IMG/VR virus record: IMGVR_UViG_3300042691_017212
Coordinates: 1-64,000 of that record
Reading direction: 5' to 3' (one strand)
Length of the DNA: 64,000 nucleotides
DNA from: a virus
This document shows positions 22,117 through 31,008 of this stretch, piece after piece. The notes under the pieces are model-generated. The model saw nothing but the letters and a program-made list of their open reading frames with translations, was not told the DNA's origin and did not search any database. Numbering within the stretch: position 1 is the first letter of the stretch; each line of letters begins with the position of its first letter. The translations under genes were made by a program, and so were the position numbers.

Positions 22117-22876
22117 TGACCTTGTTATAAAAGAAATCGATACTAGTACATTTATTTACATGAAAAATGAACCCAACAATAAGGGTGTTTTAAATGTACC
22201 AGAAAATAAAATTGTTGAAATACCAAATTTTATTACACCAGATGCTCCAGAAAGACTGATACATTACTTTGAAAATTGCGGAGTAGAATGGGGAGATATT
22301 GCTTTTTATGGATCCTCTGGAAAGGGTTTAAAGCCTGATGCTGCAAAGTTAGCAGAAAGCGGACTACCCTCAACTTTCTTTGAAGACATAAAGTCTAAGT
22401 TTCAAGAATCTGTAGAGACTGTTTTTGGCAAAAAAGTAAGAGCTAATACTTCCCATGCACAGAAGTGGGATGTCGGAGGATTCGCCCCACCGCATTCAGA
22501 TAATTCTGACAATGATGGAACCCCAAATGCGTTTGAAATAAATAAATATGTTGCAATCTTGTATTTAAATGACAACTATGAAGGTGGAGAGTTGTTCTTT
22601 TTAACAGGGTGGCCAGGAGAAACATGGCTTTCCTTTAAGCCAAATAAGTATTCTTTAATTGTTTTCCCAGGAGGCGTAGAAAATATTCACGGAGTTTCAG
22701 AAATAACAAAAGGAACTAGATACACGATGGTGTCATTTTGGGACTTTGCAGATTTAGAGTATGACAAAGAAACTCTAACAAAATGGGAAGAAATGACAAA
22801 AGTGGTAAGGCAAGAGCAGGCTGTACAAAAAGAAGAATGGAAGGCAGGCATAGGCCTACCTCCAAAAGATAACTAG
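22097..22876 (+). CDS. Prolyl-4-hydroxylase-like 2OG/Fe(II) oxygenase
   Basis: A 259-residue enzyme with His133-x-Asp135 (APPHSDNSDND), LYLNDNYEGGELFF, distal His198 (NIHGVSEI) and Arg208 (GTRYTMVSFW). The distal His to Arg spacing of 10 residues is the same in all the cassette oxygenases. An N-terminal addition of about 35 residues precedes the common fold. The gene starts inside its upstream neighbour without a clear ribosome binding site, implying coupling. It closes the cassette. Confidence 0.87.
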   Translation: MELLKFDDLVIKEIDTSTFIYMKNEPNNKGVLNVPENKIVEIPNFITPDAPERLIHYFENCGVEWGDIAFYGSSGKGLKPDAAKLAESGLPSTFFEDIKSKFQESVETVFGKKVRANTSHAQKWDVGGFAPPHSDNSDNDGTPNAFEINKYVAILYLNDNYEGGELFFLTGWPGETWLSFKPNKYSLIVFPGGVENIHGVSEITKGTRYTMVSFWDFADLEYDKETLTKWEEMTKVVRQEQAVQKEEWKAGIGLPPKDN

Positions 22877-22885
22877 TGATATAAT
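22877..22885 (+). promoter_or_regulatory. Extended -10 promoter, leaderless type
   Basis: TGATATAAT (with TATAAT at 22880-22885) ends 6 nt before ATG 22892. No good -35 is seen, as expected for an extended -10. It starts right after the cassette's last stop codon. Confidence 0.65.
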
Positions 22886-22891
22886 TTTAAA

Positions 22892-24652
22892 ATGTCATAC
22901 TATTATAATGTATTAAAAGATTCACCAGTTGGTTTCTGGAAACTTGATGAAACCGAAGGGGCTACTTGTTATGATAGTTCTGGATGTGGTAATCACGGAA
23001 GTTATATTGGAGACCTATTAATACAGGCAATTCCCTTAGTAGAAGGTGGATTGCATTCTACTAAAATAACAAATACTAGCTATGTAGAATTTACAGTATC
23101 TAAAAATTTTAGTGGACTTGCAGGAGGCGGAGGTTTTGGAATATCGAAAACATCCGACAATGATTTTTCTTTAGAAATCTGGTTTCATCCTAAAAACATA
23201 ACTCAAGAAACTCCAATTTTGGCGGACAGTAACGGGGTCGGAATATATTGGGATAAAGGCAATATTATTTTTAGATTAGAGAATGAGGAAATATTTTACT
23301 CTGTTCCTAATTCCAGCAGGTCCATGCATGTGGTAGCCATGTATGGAGTTAAATATATGTCAATGTATTTAGATGGAAATTTAGTAGCCTCTAAATCTAT
23401 TTCTAAAATTGAATTTCAAAATGAGAGCCTTGTTTTTAATTGTGGTCCTGCATTACCAAATGAATATTTTCTTATTGATGCTCCAGCAATCTATAGATAT
23501 TCTTTAAGTCCTAACAATATACTAGATCATTATAATAATTTTATTTCCAACACTGAATCTAATATTGTATTGTCAGACTCTGGAGAACTTTTTAAAGCTT
23601 CAGAAAAATATCAAAATATAAATACTACAATTGCATTTCCTGCCCAACTAGATTGGAGATATCATGTTGACGATAATATACTGTATAGAGAGTCAACAAA
23701 TAGCCTCTACCTATCTCCAAACGCCCTTGAAGGAGAGTTTATAAAAGTTATTAGTTTGCCACATTGGAAAAGTTACGTGTCTTCTAAAGTAGAGTGGTTG
23801 TCTAGTAATGGCGTTTCAGTTTATGTTTCTACTAGTGGAGAGTCTGGGCCATGGCAAGAATGTGAAAACGGAAAAGCGTTACCAGGATTTTCACAGGGAT
23901 TAAATTTTTTAGATAAAAAAGTTTTATTTTTTAAATTCAAATTTGAGTCGGAAGATGCTGCAATTTATACACCTGAACTTTATTATGTTAAAATTCATTT
24001 TTATGACGAGAAGAAAGTTTTAGCGCATGGTGGAGGAAGTATAATATCTACATCACAACCTAACTCAGGATCCTCTTGGGAAATATCAGTGTCTAATGAT
24101 AGTAGCAATATACTATTAAGAAAAAGTGACAACGGAATAACAACAAGTAATTCAATTTTTTACATAGATACAGATAAAGATATAAAGTCTTTAGAGATGA
24201 TATTCTCCCCTAAATCATTATCTAATGGATATCTATTTTATAATAAAACTGGATCAACAGAGTCCTACGTGTCCTGGTCAACAAACGGGGCAATATCCAA
24301 AAATAATATTTCTGGGCTTTTTGTAAATGGGCAAAATGTATCTTCTGAGTTAAACATATCTAATTATTTATACCTAGAAGACCCAAATTATATTTTGATA
24401 AAAACTACATCGTCTATGACTGGGCAAATATGGTTGAATGGTAAGCAGGATGTCGGAAATAGGTCTGGCGTACTAGACGATAATACTTATCAAAATATAG
24501 CTATATATGAGTCTGATTCTATAGATCACCTAAAACATTATAATCTATATATAGGAAAAGATATTATTGAGGCTAGTGATTCTGTCATTGAGATAACAGA
24601 AGAGGCAGTCAAGACGTATTCTAGAGACAGGATTTTGTTAAATAATCTATAA
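22892..24652 (+). CDS. LamG-like (concanavalin-fold) virion surface protein
   Basis: The first 200 residues of this 586-residue protein match the LamG/concanavalin fold: SPVGFWKLDETEGATCYDSS, GNHGSYIG, a FSLEIWFHPKN strand, then MYLDGNLVASKSIS, all in the usual order. The middle (about 230-360) is beta-rich (SGESGPWQECENGKAL). A second LamG-like unit follows at about 390-560 (TDKDIKSLEMIFSPKSLS, TGQIWLNGKQDVG). Such proteins bind sugars and are often minor tail or fibre proteins. It is leaderless by the promoter geometry and lies just upstream of the head genes. Confidence 0.72.
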   Translation: MSYYYNVLKDSPVGFWKLDETEGATCYDSSGCGNHGSYIGDLLIQAIPLVEGGLHSTKITNTSYVEFTVSKNFSGLAGGGGFGISKTSDNDFSLEIWFHPKNITQETPILADSNGVGIYWDKGNIIFRLENEEIFYSVPNSSRSMHVVAMYGVKYMSMYLDGNLVASKSISKIEFQNESLVFNCGPALPNEYFLIDAPAIYRYSLSPNNILDHYNNFISNTESNIVLSDSGELFKASEKYQNINTTIAFPAQLDWRYHVDDNILYRESTNSLYLSPNALEGEFIKVISLPHWKSYVSSKVEWLSSNGVSVYVSTSGESGPWQECENGKALPGFSQGLNFLDKKVLFFKFKFESEDAAIYTPELYYVKIHFYDEKKVLAHGGGSIISTSQPNSGSSWEISVSNDSSNILLRKSDNGITTSNSIFYIDTDKDIKSLEMIFSPKSLSNGYLFYNKTGSTESYVSWSTNGAISKNNISGLFVNGQNVSSELNISNYLYLEDPNYILIKTTSSMTGQIWLNGKQDVGNRSGVLDDNTYQNIAIYESDSIDHLKHYNLYIGKDIIEASDSVIEITEEAVKTYSRDRILLNNL

Positions 24653-24697
24653 TTTTGTCATTATGATTGACAAAAGCTGGACTTGAGGCATTGAAAG

Positions 24698-24706
24698 TGG
24701 TAAAAT
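24698..24706 (+). promoter_or_regulatory. Extended -10 promoter
   Basis: TGGTAAAAT lies 8 nt before ATG 24715, again leaving almost no leader. A TTGACA at 24667-24672 is too far away (28 nt) to be its -35. Confidence 0.45.
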
Positions 24707-24714
24707 AATTACCT

Positions 24715-25059
24715 ATGGATATCAAAAAAACAAATGCTAAATTTAAAGAAAACGAAACCAGGCTAGGGGTTTATGTTTGGGAGATGCCTGATGGCCGATG
24801 GATAGGCGACGATGAAGGTAATTTTCTTTCAATAAGCTCAATGAGGGATAATCGAGACAGAATAAATTTATTGGCCAAGGCAGTAAGAGGTTATGGAATC
24901 CATGAGGGTGGCCCTAAATTCCTTGAAGGAAGTAGGCAAATCGACGATGAAGAATTTGAGTATCAAAAGCAAAGATTAAGGTGGGGCCTAACTCCAGACC
25001 CATTAGATATTGGTGTACATAAAGACGAAATGGCTAAATTAAGGAAGGGCAAACAATGA
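24715..25059 (+). CDS. Small protein preceding the portal gene
   Basis: A 114-residue hydrophilic protein with VYVWEMPDGRWIGDDEGNFL and a basic, helical C-terminus (RRLRWGLTPDP-like segment, then KDEMAKLRKGKQ). Proteins of this plan occur next to portal genes in other phages, which suggests a packaging or portal-assembly role, but I cannot name a family. Its stop overlaps the portal start by 4 nt (ATGA), so the two are translationally coupled. Confidence 0.6.
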   Translation: MDIKKTNAKFKENETRLGVYVWEMPDGRWIGDDEGNFLSISSMRDNRDRINLLAKAVRGYGIHEGGPKFLEGSRQIDDEEFEYQKQRLRWGLTPDPLDIGVHKDEMAKLRKGKQ

Positions 25060-26636
25060 TTGAGTATGAAGATGATATAGTCTCAAATAATGTAGAGATA
25101 TCAAATGTTGCTGATTGGATGAGATTTAATTCCACAATAACTCAAAAAAATGATGATCCATTTTCCGCAGAAGGCGAAGACCTATTAAAAATTTCTGGAT
25201 TAAGCCCAGCACTTAGAAGAAAAGCAAGCAGAGATATTCAAAAGAAGTTTGTCGGAACTGATAATACTGGAACTCAACAACTATTAATTCAGCAAGCCGT
25301 AAGCGGATATGCACTATTCGATCTTGTTATGCCAGAATATAACCTAGACTATTTGTCTACAATATATGAAATATCTCCATACAATTATGCTGCAATTAAC
25401 GCTAAAGTTTCTAATATAGTAGGCCTTGGGTTTGATTTTATTGAAAGTAGAAAAACTACAGATTTATTAGATTCAATTGATGATGAGAAACAATTAGAAA
25501 GAGCACGTAGAAAATTAAATAGAATTAAGCAAGATTTGCATCAATGGCTAGAGGATTGTAATGAAGAAGAAACATTTAAAGAAACTCTTATCAAGTTCTA
25601 TACTGACGTAGAGGCTACTGGTAATGGCTATCTGGAGGTCGGTAGAACGACTGCTGGAAAGATAGGGTACATCGGACACATACCTTCAAAGACAATGCGT
25701 GTAAGGCGCCTCAGAGACGGTTTTGTGCAGTTGCTTTATGGCAAGGCTGTATTTTTCCGTAACTTCGGAGATACAGAAACCCCAAATCCAATTGCAGGGG
25801 CAACAGATCGTCCAAATGAAATTATCCATCTGAAGAAATATACTCCTAAAAACAACTATTATGGTATCCCAGATATTATTGCGGCATCTAATGCTATGGC
25901 TGGAAATGAATTTGCGGGCAAATATAATTTAGATTATTTTGAAAATAAAGCAGTTCCAAGATATATAATTACAGTTAAGGGTGCTAAATTGTCACCTGAA
26001 TCTGAACGTAAATTATTAGAGTTTTTCCAAGTTGGACTTCGTGGTAAAAATCACAGATCTCTTTATATACCACTTCCCCCAGACTCTCCAGATTCAAAAA
26101 CTGAATTTAAGATGGAGCCAATTGAGGCTGGAACTCAAGAATCTTCATTTAACGTATATCGTCAAACAAATAGAGACGAAATATTAATGGCTCACAGAGT
26201 TCCAATTAATAAGGTCGGAACGGCTACTGGAATATCTTTGGCTAATGCAAGAGATGCTGATAAAACATTTAAAGAGCAGGTTTGTGCTCCAGCGCAAGAT
26301 ATTCTTGAAAAGAAATTAAATAAAATAATTCAAGAAATGACAGATGCCCTAGTTCTTAAATTTAATGAATTAAGCTTAACTGATGAAGACACTCAGTCAA
26401 AGATTGACGAAAGATATTTAAGGTTACAGGTAATTACCCCTAATGAAATTAGAATTAGGAAGGGTATGGTTCCAAGAGAAGGCGGAGATGAGGTTGTAGA
26501 TTTGGCTGCCAAGGCAGCTGAAATTAAGGCTCAGGCTATGCAAAGCCGAACCAGGGATGGGGAACGTGCTGCAAATTCTCCAGATAATTCTGGGGAGGGC
26601 AGAAATGCAAAAGGCGACGGCAGACAAGTTGAGTAG
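25056..26636 (+). CDS. Portal protein
   Basis: A 526-residue portal of the PBSX/HK97-like phage portal type. Typical blocks are IYEISPYNYAAINAKVSNIV (about residues 105-124), VEATGNGYLEVGRTTAGKIG, FENKAVPRYIITVKG, and MAHRVPINKVGTATG near residue 378. The C-terminal part is helical and low-complexity, ending RNAKGDGRQVE. Twelve copies would form the ring through which DNA is packaged and which connects head to tail. It starts ATGA-coupled to the gene before it. Confidence 0.9.
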   Translation: MIEYEDDIVSNNVEISNVADWMRFNSTITQKNDDPFSAEGEDLLKISGLSPALRRKASRDIQKKFVGTDNTGTQQLLIQQAVSGYALFDLVMPEYNLDYLSTIYEISPYNYAAINAKVSNIVGLGFDFIESRKTTDLLDSIDDEKQLERARRKLNRIKQDLHQWLEDCNEEETFKETLIKFYTDVEATGNGYLEVGRTTAGKIGYIGHIPSKTMRVRRLRDGFVQLLYGKAVFFRNFGDTETPNPIAGATDRPNEIIHLKKYTPKNNYYGIPDIIAASNAMAGNEFAGKYNLDYFENKAVPRYIITVKGAKLSPESERKLLEFFQVGLRGKNHRSLYIPLPPDSPDSKTEFKMEPIEAGTQESSFNVYRQTNRDEILMAHRVPINKVGTATGISLANARDADKTFKEQVCAPAQDILEKKLNKIIQEMTDALVLKFNELSLTDEDTQSKIDERYLRLQVITPNEIRIRKGMVPREGGDEVVDLAAKAAEIKAQAMQSRTRDGERAANSPDNSGEGRNAKGDGRQVE

Positions 26637-26658
26637 TCCTACTCAACTAGTTATTTGC
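26628..26658 (+). terminator. Possible terminator after the portal gene
   Basis: GTTGAGTA (26628-26635) and TACTCAAC (26640-26647) form an 8-bp stem with loop GTCC, overlapping the stop codon. The tail (TAGTTATTTG) is only partly T-rich, so it may be weak. Confidence 0.5.
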
Positions 26659-26683
26659 CTTTAGATATATAGAAGTCTATAAT
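26655..26683 (+). promoter_or_regulatory. Promoter of the protease gene
   Basis: TTGCCT (26655-26660), a 17-nt spacer and TATAAT (26678-26683); ATG 26692 is 8 nt after the -10, so the leader is at most a base or two long. Confidence 0.65.
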
Positions 26684-26691
26684 ATACACAT

Positions 26692-28026
26692 ATGACCATT
26701 GAAAAATCACACTGGTCTTCTAATGGAAATGCTATTAATTTATCAGTTCCATTTACGAAGGTCAACAGAGAAAAAAGAACAGTCTCAGGTTTTGCAACAC
26801 TAGATAACCTAGATCAGACTGGTGATGTGGTCACGCAGGAAGCAAGCATGAAAGCATTTGAAAGCTTCCGTGGAAATCTAAGAGAAATGCACCAGCCAAT
26901 GGCTGTTGGTAAGGTTGCATCTTTTAGACCAGAAACTTATTATGATCCAAAAACAAAAGAATTTTATAATGGAGTGTATGTTGATGCATATATTTCAAAG
27001 GGCGCACAAGATACTTGGGAAAAAGTTCTTGATGGCACATTAACAGGATTTTCAATTGGCGGAAAGATTATAGACTCAGATACTGAAGTAAATAAGTCTA
27101 CAGGACAAAGTGTCCGATTCATTAAAGATTACTCACTTGTTGAATTGTCAATAGTTGACTCTCCAGCAAATGAACTCTGCAACATATTGTCCATTGAAAA
27201 AGTCAATGGTCAAATGATTTTCAAGGGCATAGCTGCAGATGTGAAAATGGAGAACATTTTCTATTGTGCAGAAAGTGATTCTGTATTTATGTCAACAGAG
27301 TCTGAGTATATTTCACCAGTTACTGGTAAGAAGACAGAACTTATTGGATGGGTGGAATCAAACGACACTAACAAGTCAAAAGAAATAGATAAGATTCTTG
27401 ATTCGTATAAATCAAGATTGCAAACGTTGCCTGATACACAAATTGCAAAACAGGCAAACGCAGAAGGAGGTAATGAAGTGGAAAACGTAGAAACAACAAA
27501 TACTGAAGAGACTGTTGAGAAGTTACGTGCACCAGGCGCAGCAGCGGAAGTTGTTGAGCAGGTTGTAGTAGCAGAAGAAACACCAGTTGAAAAAGTAGAA
27601 GAATCTGCAGAAACCAACACTTCTGCCGAAGTTCTGGAACAAGCAGCCGATGTATCAGACGAGCAGGCTCAAGAGCCTGATTTCGCAAAGATGCTTGGCG
27701 ACCTTAAGGGTTTCTTCTCAGAGACTTTGGAAAAGGCCTCTGAAGCAAACGCAGCTCAAGTTACAGCTATTAAAGAAACAGTTGAAACTTTCAGCAAGGG
27801 CGTAGATGCTAGAATTTCAGAATTAGCAGAAAAGCATACAGCACTCTCAGAAGCAGTAAATGCAATTAAGAGCACCATTGATGGTGTTGAGAAGAGAGTA
27901 GACGCAGTCGAATCAGAGACTGCAATTAAGAAGTCCTCAGACCTTGGCGGGTCTCAGGAAGTAACAATAAAGAAATCAAAATGGAACGGCACTTTCCTCG
28001 GTTCCGTTAGTGAATTGATTAAATAA
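26692..28026 (+). CDS. Prohead serine protease fused to a scaffold-like region
   Basis: The first 175 residues are an XkdF/HK97-type prohead protease: KRTVSGFATLDNLDQTGDVV, catalytic-type His67 (REMHQP), FSIGGKI and Ser153 in LVELSIVDSPAN. The remaining 270 residues are acidic and mostly helical, with a long coiled-coil-like stretch at about 330-425 (EAVNAIKSTIDGVEKRVDAV). That stretch fits an internal scaffold that the protease removes. A fused protease-scaffold is known in some phages. It acts during capsid maturation and lies directly before the capsid gene. Confidence 0.88.
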   Translation: MTIEKSHWSSNGNAINLSVPFTKVNREKRTVSGFATLDNLDQTGDVVTQEASMKAFESFRGNLREMHQPMAVGKVASFRPETYYDPKTKEFYNGVYVDAYISKGAQDTWEKVLDGTLTGFSIGGKIIDSDTEVNKSTGQSVRFIKDYSLVELSIVDSPANELCNILSIEKVNGQMIFKGIAADVKMENIFYCAESDSVFMSTESEYISPVTGKKTELIGWVESNDTNKSKEIDKILDSYKSRLQTLPDTQIAKQANAEGGNEVENVETTNTEETVEKLRAPGAAAEVVEQVVVAEETPVEKVEESAETNTSAEVLEQAADVSDEQAQEPDFAKMLGDLKGFFSETLEKASEANAAQVTAIKETVETFSKGVDARISELAEKHTALSEAVNAIKSTIDGVEKRVDAVESETAIKKSSDLGGSQEVTIKKSKWNGTFLGSVSELIK

Positions 28027-28045
28027 GGGTAGGTGAAAATAACTA

Positions 28046-29080
28046 ATGAGTAATGAACTATTAGCTAAAGCGGCTGAAGCAAATACAACCCTAACAGGTA
28101 GTATGGTTGGAGCAGCTAACCCCACCGATGGAATCCACGTCGGTTCCGAGGGTAAGGGTGGTTTGCTCAATCCTGAGCAGTCCGCAAGATTCCTTGATTA
28201 CATGTTCGATGCAACAGTAGTCGGAAAATTAGCACGTACAGTTCGCATGCGAGCTGATACTACTGAGATAGATCGTATTGGCGTCGGCGAAAAGCTTATG
28301 AAGCTTGCCGCTGAAGCTGAGAACACTGGCACAAACGCTGCCGTACAGTTCTCAAAGATCTCTCTAACAACAAAGAAGCTTCGTTTAGATTGGGAGCTTT
28401 CGACAGAGTCTCTAGAAGACAATATTGAAGGTGCCGATCTCGAAGACCACATTGCAAGACTTATGGCAACACAGGCAGGTAATGACCTTGAAGACGTAGT
28501 CCTCAACGGTGATACTTCCTTGACTTCAGACAATCTATACAAGGCTTTTGACGGCATTGTAAAGATTGCTAAGGCCAACGGTCACGTTGTTGATGCTGAT
28601 GGGGCAAATGTGTCCCGTGAGGTATTCAATAACGCACTTAAGGCACTTCCACGTAAGTACAAGCAGCGCAGACCAGATCTTCGCTTCTTGTCAGGATCTA
28701 ACTTGATCCAGGATTACCTATATTCTACATCACAGAATATATCTAACGTTAACCCACAAGATATTGCTGCAAGCATTATCCGTGGCGAAACAGCAGGTCT
28801 CGGTGGTCCAGCTGGATTTACAGCCCCATTTGCATTCGGTATTCCGATTGTTGAAGTTCCTCTATTGAAGGAAACTCAGGGTGCTGACAGCGACATGGGC
28901 GATGTCCACTTGACATTCCCAAATAACGTCGTTATTGGTATCAAGCGTGACGTCACAGTTTATCGCTTCTTCTGGCCAAAGAAGGACTCCATCGAATATA
29001 CAATGTATACTCGTGTTGGATGCCAAATTGAGCAAGCAGATGCGTGGGTCGTTGTTAAGAACGTTAAAGTTGCTTCCTAA
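28046..29080 (+). CDS. Major capsid protein (HK97 fold)
   Basis: A 344-residue protein with HK97-type features: PEQSARFLDYMFDATVVGKL near the start, a middle rich in LEDHIARLMATQAGNDLEDV, the phage-typical segment FTAPFAFGIPIVEVPLLKET, and a C-terminal IEYTMYTRVGCQIEQADAW. The gene uses C-ending and G-ending codons (CGT, GTC, GAC, AAG) far more than its neighbours, a mark of very high expression. It sits between the protease-scaffold gene and a strong terminator. Confidence 0.92.
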   Translation: MSNELLAKAAEANTTLTGSMVGAANPTDGIHVGSEGKGGLLNPEQSARFLDYMFDATVVGKLARTVRMRADTTEIDRIGVGEKLMKLAAEAENTGTNAAVQFSKISLTTKKLRLDWELSTESLEDNIEGADLEDHIARLMATQAGNDLEDVVLNGDTSLTSDNLYKAFDGIVKIAKANGHVVDADGANVSREVFNNALKALPRKYKQRRPDLRFLSGSNLIQDYLYSTSQNISNVNPQDIAASIIRGETAGLGGPAGFTAPFAFGIPIVEVPLLKETQGADSDMGDVHLTFPNNVVIGIKRDVTVYRFFWPKKDSIEYTMYTRVGCQIEQADAWVVVKNVKVAS

Positions 29081-29106
29081 TTAATAAATAGGAATTAAAA
29101 CTGCTG

Positions 29107-29142
29107 AAAAGCCTCCAAATTAATTTTTGGGGGCTTTTCCTT
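29107..29142 (+). terminator. Intrinsic terminator after the capsid gene
   Basis: AAAAGCCTCCAAA (29107-29119) pairs with TTTGGGGGCTTTT (29126-29138) over 13 positions with one G-U pair, followed by CCTTTT. Confidence 0.85.
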
Positions 29143-29154
29143 TTAACCCACTAA

Positions 29155-29163
29155 TGCTATAAT
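29155..29163 (+). promoter_or_regulatory. Extended -10 promoter of the connector genes
   Basis: TGCTATAAT lies 25 nt before ATG 29189, with an AAAGGAG ribosome binding site between them. Confidence 0.65.
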
Positions 29164-29188
29164 TTATTTACATACCAAAGGAGTAAAT

Positions 29189-29587
29189 ATGTCATTTGAC
29201 ACATTGAAGGTTAAAGAATTAAAGCAAATTGCTGAAGACTTTGCCGTAGACACAGATGGACTAAAAAATAAAGCAGACATCGTTGCCGCATTGGCAGAAG
29301 AAGGCGTAACTTGGTCAGTCTATCAAAGTACATTAAAAAATATAGAAGATTCAAAAGAAGAGGCACCAGAGGTTCTGCCTAAGTTTGATCCTAATCAAGA
29401 GATAGAGGACGACATGGTTTTAGTAAGAATGACACGTGCAAATTATAGATATGATATTGCAGGACATACATTTACAAAGGAGCATCCTTTTGTTGCTATG
29501 AAACCTGAAAAGGCACAACAAATTTTCGACAAGGAGGAAGGGTTTAGGTTGGCTACGCCAAGAGAGGTACAAGAGTACTACAACTAA
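29189..29587 (+). CDS. Connector-region protein with a SAP-like helical motif
   Basis: Of 132 residues, the first 40 or so (LKVKELKQIAEDFAVDTDGL, then KNKADIVAALAEEGVTW) fit a helix-extended-helix SAP/LEM-like unit that often contacts DNA or packaging proteins. The second half (VRMTRANYRYDIAGHTFTKE, then REVQEYY) is a small beta unit found in head-tail region proteins of other phages. A role at the head vertex is likely but not certain. Confidence 0.6.
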   Translation: MSFDTLKVKELKQIAEDFAVDTDGLKNKADIVAALAEEGVTWSVYQSTLKNIEDSKEEAPEVLPKFDPNQEIEDDMVLVRMTRANYRYDIAGHTFTKEHPFVAMKPEKAQQIFDKEEGFRLATPREVQEYYN

Positions 29588-29596
29588 ACCTGCTAA

Positions 29597-30583
29597 ATGG
29601 CAGAAATATATAAGGATACAAATGCTCCCATAAAAACAAGAATTTCTTGGAAGGGTGAAGTAATAGACAACGACTATCCAGTAGTTGTTGTTGTATATGA
29701 TATAACAGAAGATCCTAAGATTGTTCCGCCAATTAGCCCTACAGTTCCCGTTGGAATATTTACAGCAGAACCAGAAGAATCAGATCCTGGAACTTACATT
29801 CTTTACATGCCCTTGCATCTAACCACTAGATTAAGAAAATTTAAATTGCATTGGCAATTCACAATAGGAGACGGCAACACACAGTTTTTGGTAACTTACT
29901 GTGATGTCGTTACTCCATATGTAAGCATGGCTGAAGTTGTAGAAGACCTAGGATTAGGGGCAGAGTACACTGATCCTAATTTTAAAAGCTATCACGATTT
30001 AAGAATGGCAGAAAAATATGCCAGAAAGATGGTCGAGTATTATACTGGACAAAAGTTCTTTTTATTCGATGATACATTTACTATAATGGGCAATGATTCT
30101 GATACACTGCCGTTACCTAGAAAATTGAATACTATACATACACTACATCAAAACGATCAATTGTGGATAGATGAATTAGAAGGAATAAATCATTTAGGTT
30201 ATGTTATAGAGCCAACAACAAGCGGGTTTGGCATTAAGATAAATCAAGCAGAAATTTTAGATAATGATGTTTATATAGCAAATGGAATGGTGCCACCATC
30301 AATACATGACGTTTCTCCAAATATATTTAGACGTGGCAAGCAGTATAAAGTTTATGGTAGATTTGGCTGGGAATATGTGCCAGATGAGGTAGAGCAAGCT
30401 ACAATTGAAATAATGAGACTTTACTTTAGTAAAGATCGTGTTTGGAAAGATAGGTATGTGAATAAAATATCTACAACTGATTGGGATTTTCAATACACTT
30501 CAGATGCATTTACTGGAACTGGTTCGGCGTATGCAGATAAGTTGTTAATCGATTATGTTGTAACTCAAATGGTTGTGGTATAG
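29597..30583 (+). CDS. Head-tail connector protein
   Basis: A 328-residue protein. The N-terminal 115 residues form a beta domain (KTRISWKGEVIDNDYPVVVV). The C-terminal part looks like the helical head-tail adaptor type, with SYHDLRMAEKYARKMVEYYT, FGWEYVPDEVEQATIEIMRL and FSKDRVWKDRYVNKI. It would bind under the portal. It starts 10 nt after the upstream gene and its stop overlaps the next start by 1 nt. Confidence 0.7.
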   Translation: MAEIYKDTNAPIKTRISWKGEVIDNDYPVVVVVYDITEDPKIVPPISPTVPVGIFTAEPEESDPGTYILYMPLHLTTRLRKFKLHWQFTIGDGNTQFLVTYCDVVTPYVSMAEVVEDLGLGAEYTDPNFKSYHDLRMAEKYARKMVEYYTGQKFFLFDDTFTIMGNDSDTLPLPRKLNTIHTLHQNDQLWIDELEGINHLGYVIEPTTSGFGIKINQAEILDNDVYIANGMVPPSIHDVSPNIFRRGKQYKVYGRFGWEYVPDEVEQATIEIMRLYFSKDRVWKDRYVNKISTTDWDFQYTSDAFTGTGSAYADKLLIDYVVTQMVVV

Positions 30584-31008
30584 TGTTTAGTATAATAGAC
30601 GGCCTAATGTCTATGAAGCTAGATGTTTATAGACAAGAAGAAGAGCAAGATCCAAATACTGGAGCCATGGTAAAAAGATTTATGTTTTATAAAACCTTAG
30701 ATTGTTATGCCCGTGGTGTAATTCAAGAAAATGTTAATAGAAATATAGATAAGCAAACCTTTGGTAATACGTATGTTAACAGTCAAGCCCTAGAGGTGAG
30801 AACCTTAGAAAGGTTAAGCCAAAGAGAAAAAGTAAAAGATATTAGAGATTCTAATAGTAATATTATATGGTATGAATTAAATTATCCAAACAATACAGGA
30901 ACTGTCTTTGAAGTAATAGGATCAACTCCAATAACGGATCCATTTGGGACTGTTGTTGGATATAACACATCATTAAAGAGATCGGAGAATCAGCAAATTG
31001 GCTTCTGA
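30583..31008 (+). CDS. Head-closure or neck protein
   Basis: A GTG start within the previous stop codon (1-nt overlap) gives 141 residues. The protein is beta-rich (MKLDVYRQEEEQDPNTGAMV), a pattern typical of head-closure proteins of the gp16/SPP1 or HK97 gp7 type. The position between the adaptor and the tail-completion gene supports this. It overlaps the following gene by 11 nt. Confidence 0.6.
   Translation: MFSIIDGLMSMKLDVYRQEEEQDPNTGAMVKRFMFYKTLDCYARGVIQENVNRNIDKQTFGNTYVNSQALEVRTLERLSQREKVKDIRDSNSNIIWYELNYPNNTGTVFEVIGSTPITDPFGTVVGYNTSLKRSENQQIGF

Noticed and set aside
24667-24706. TTGACA as -35 for the gene at 24715
   Set aside because: Distance to the -10 is 28 nt, too long.
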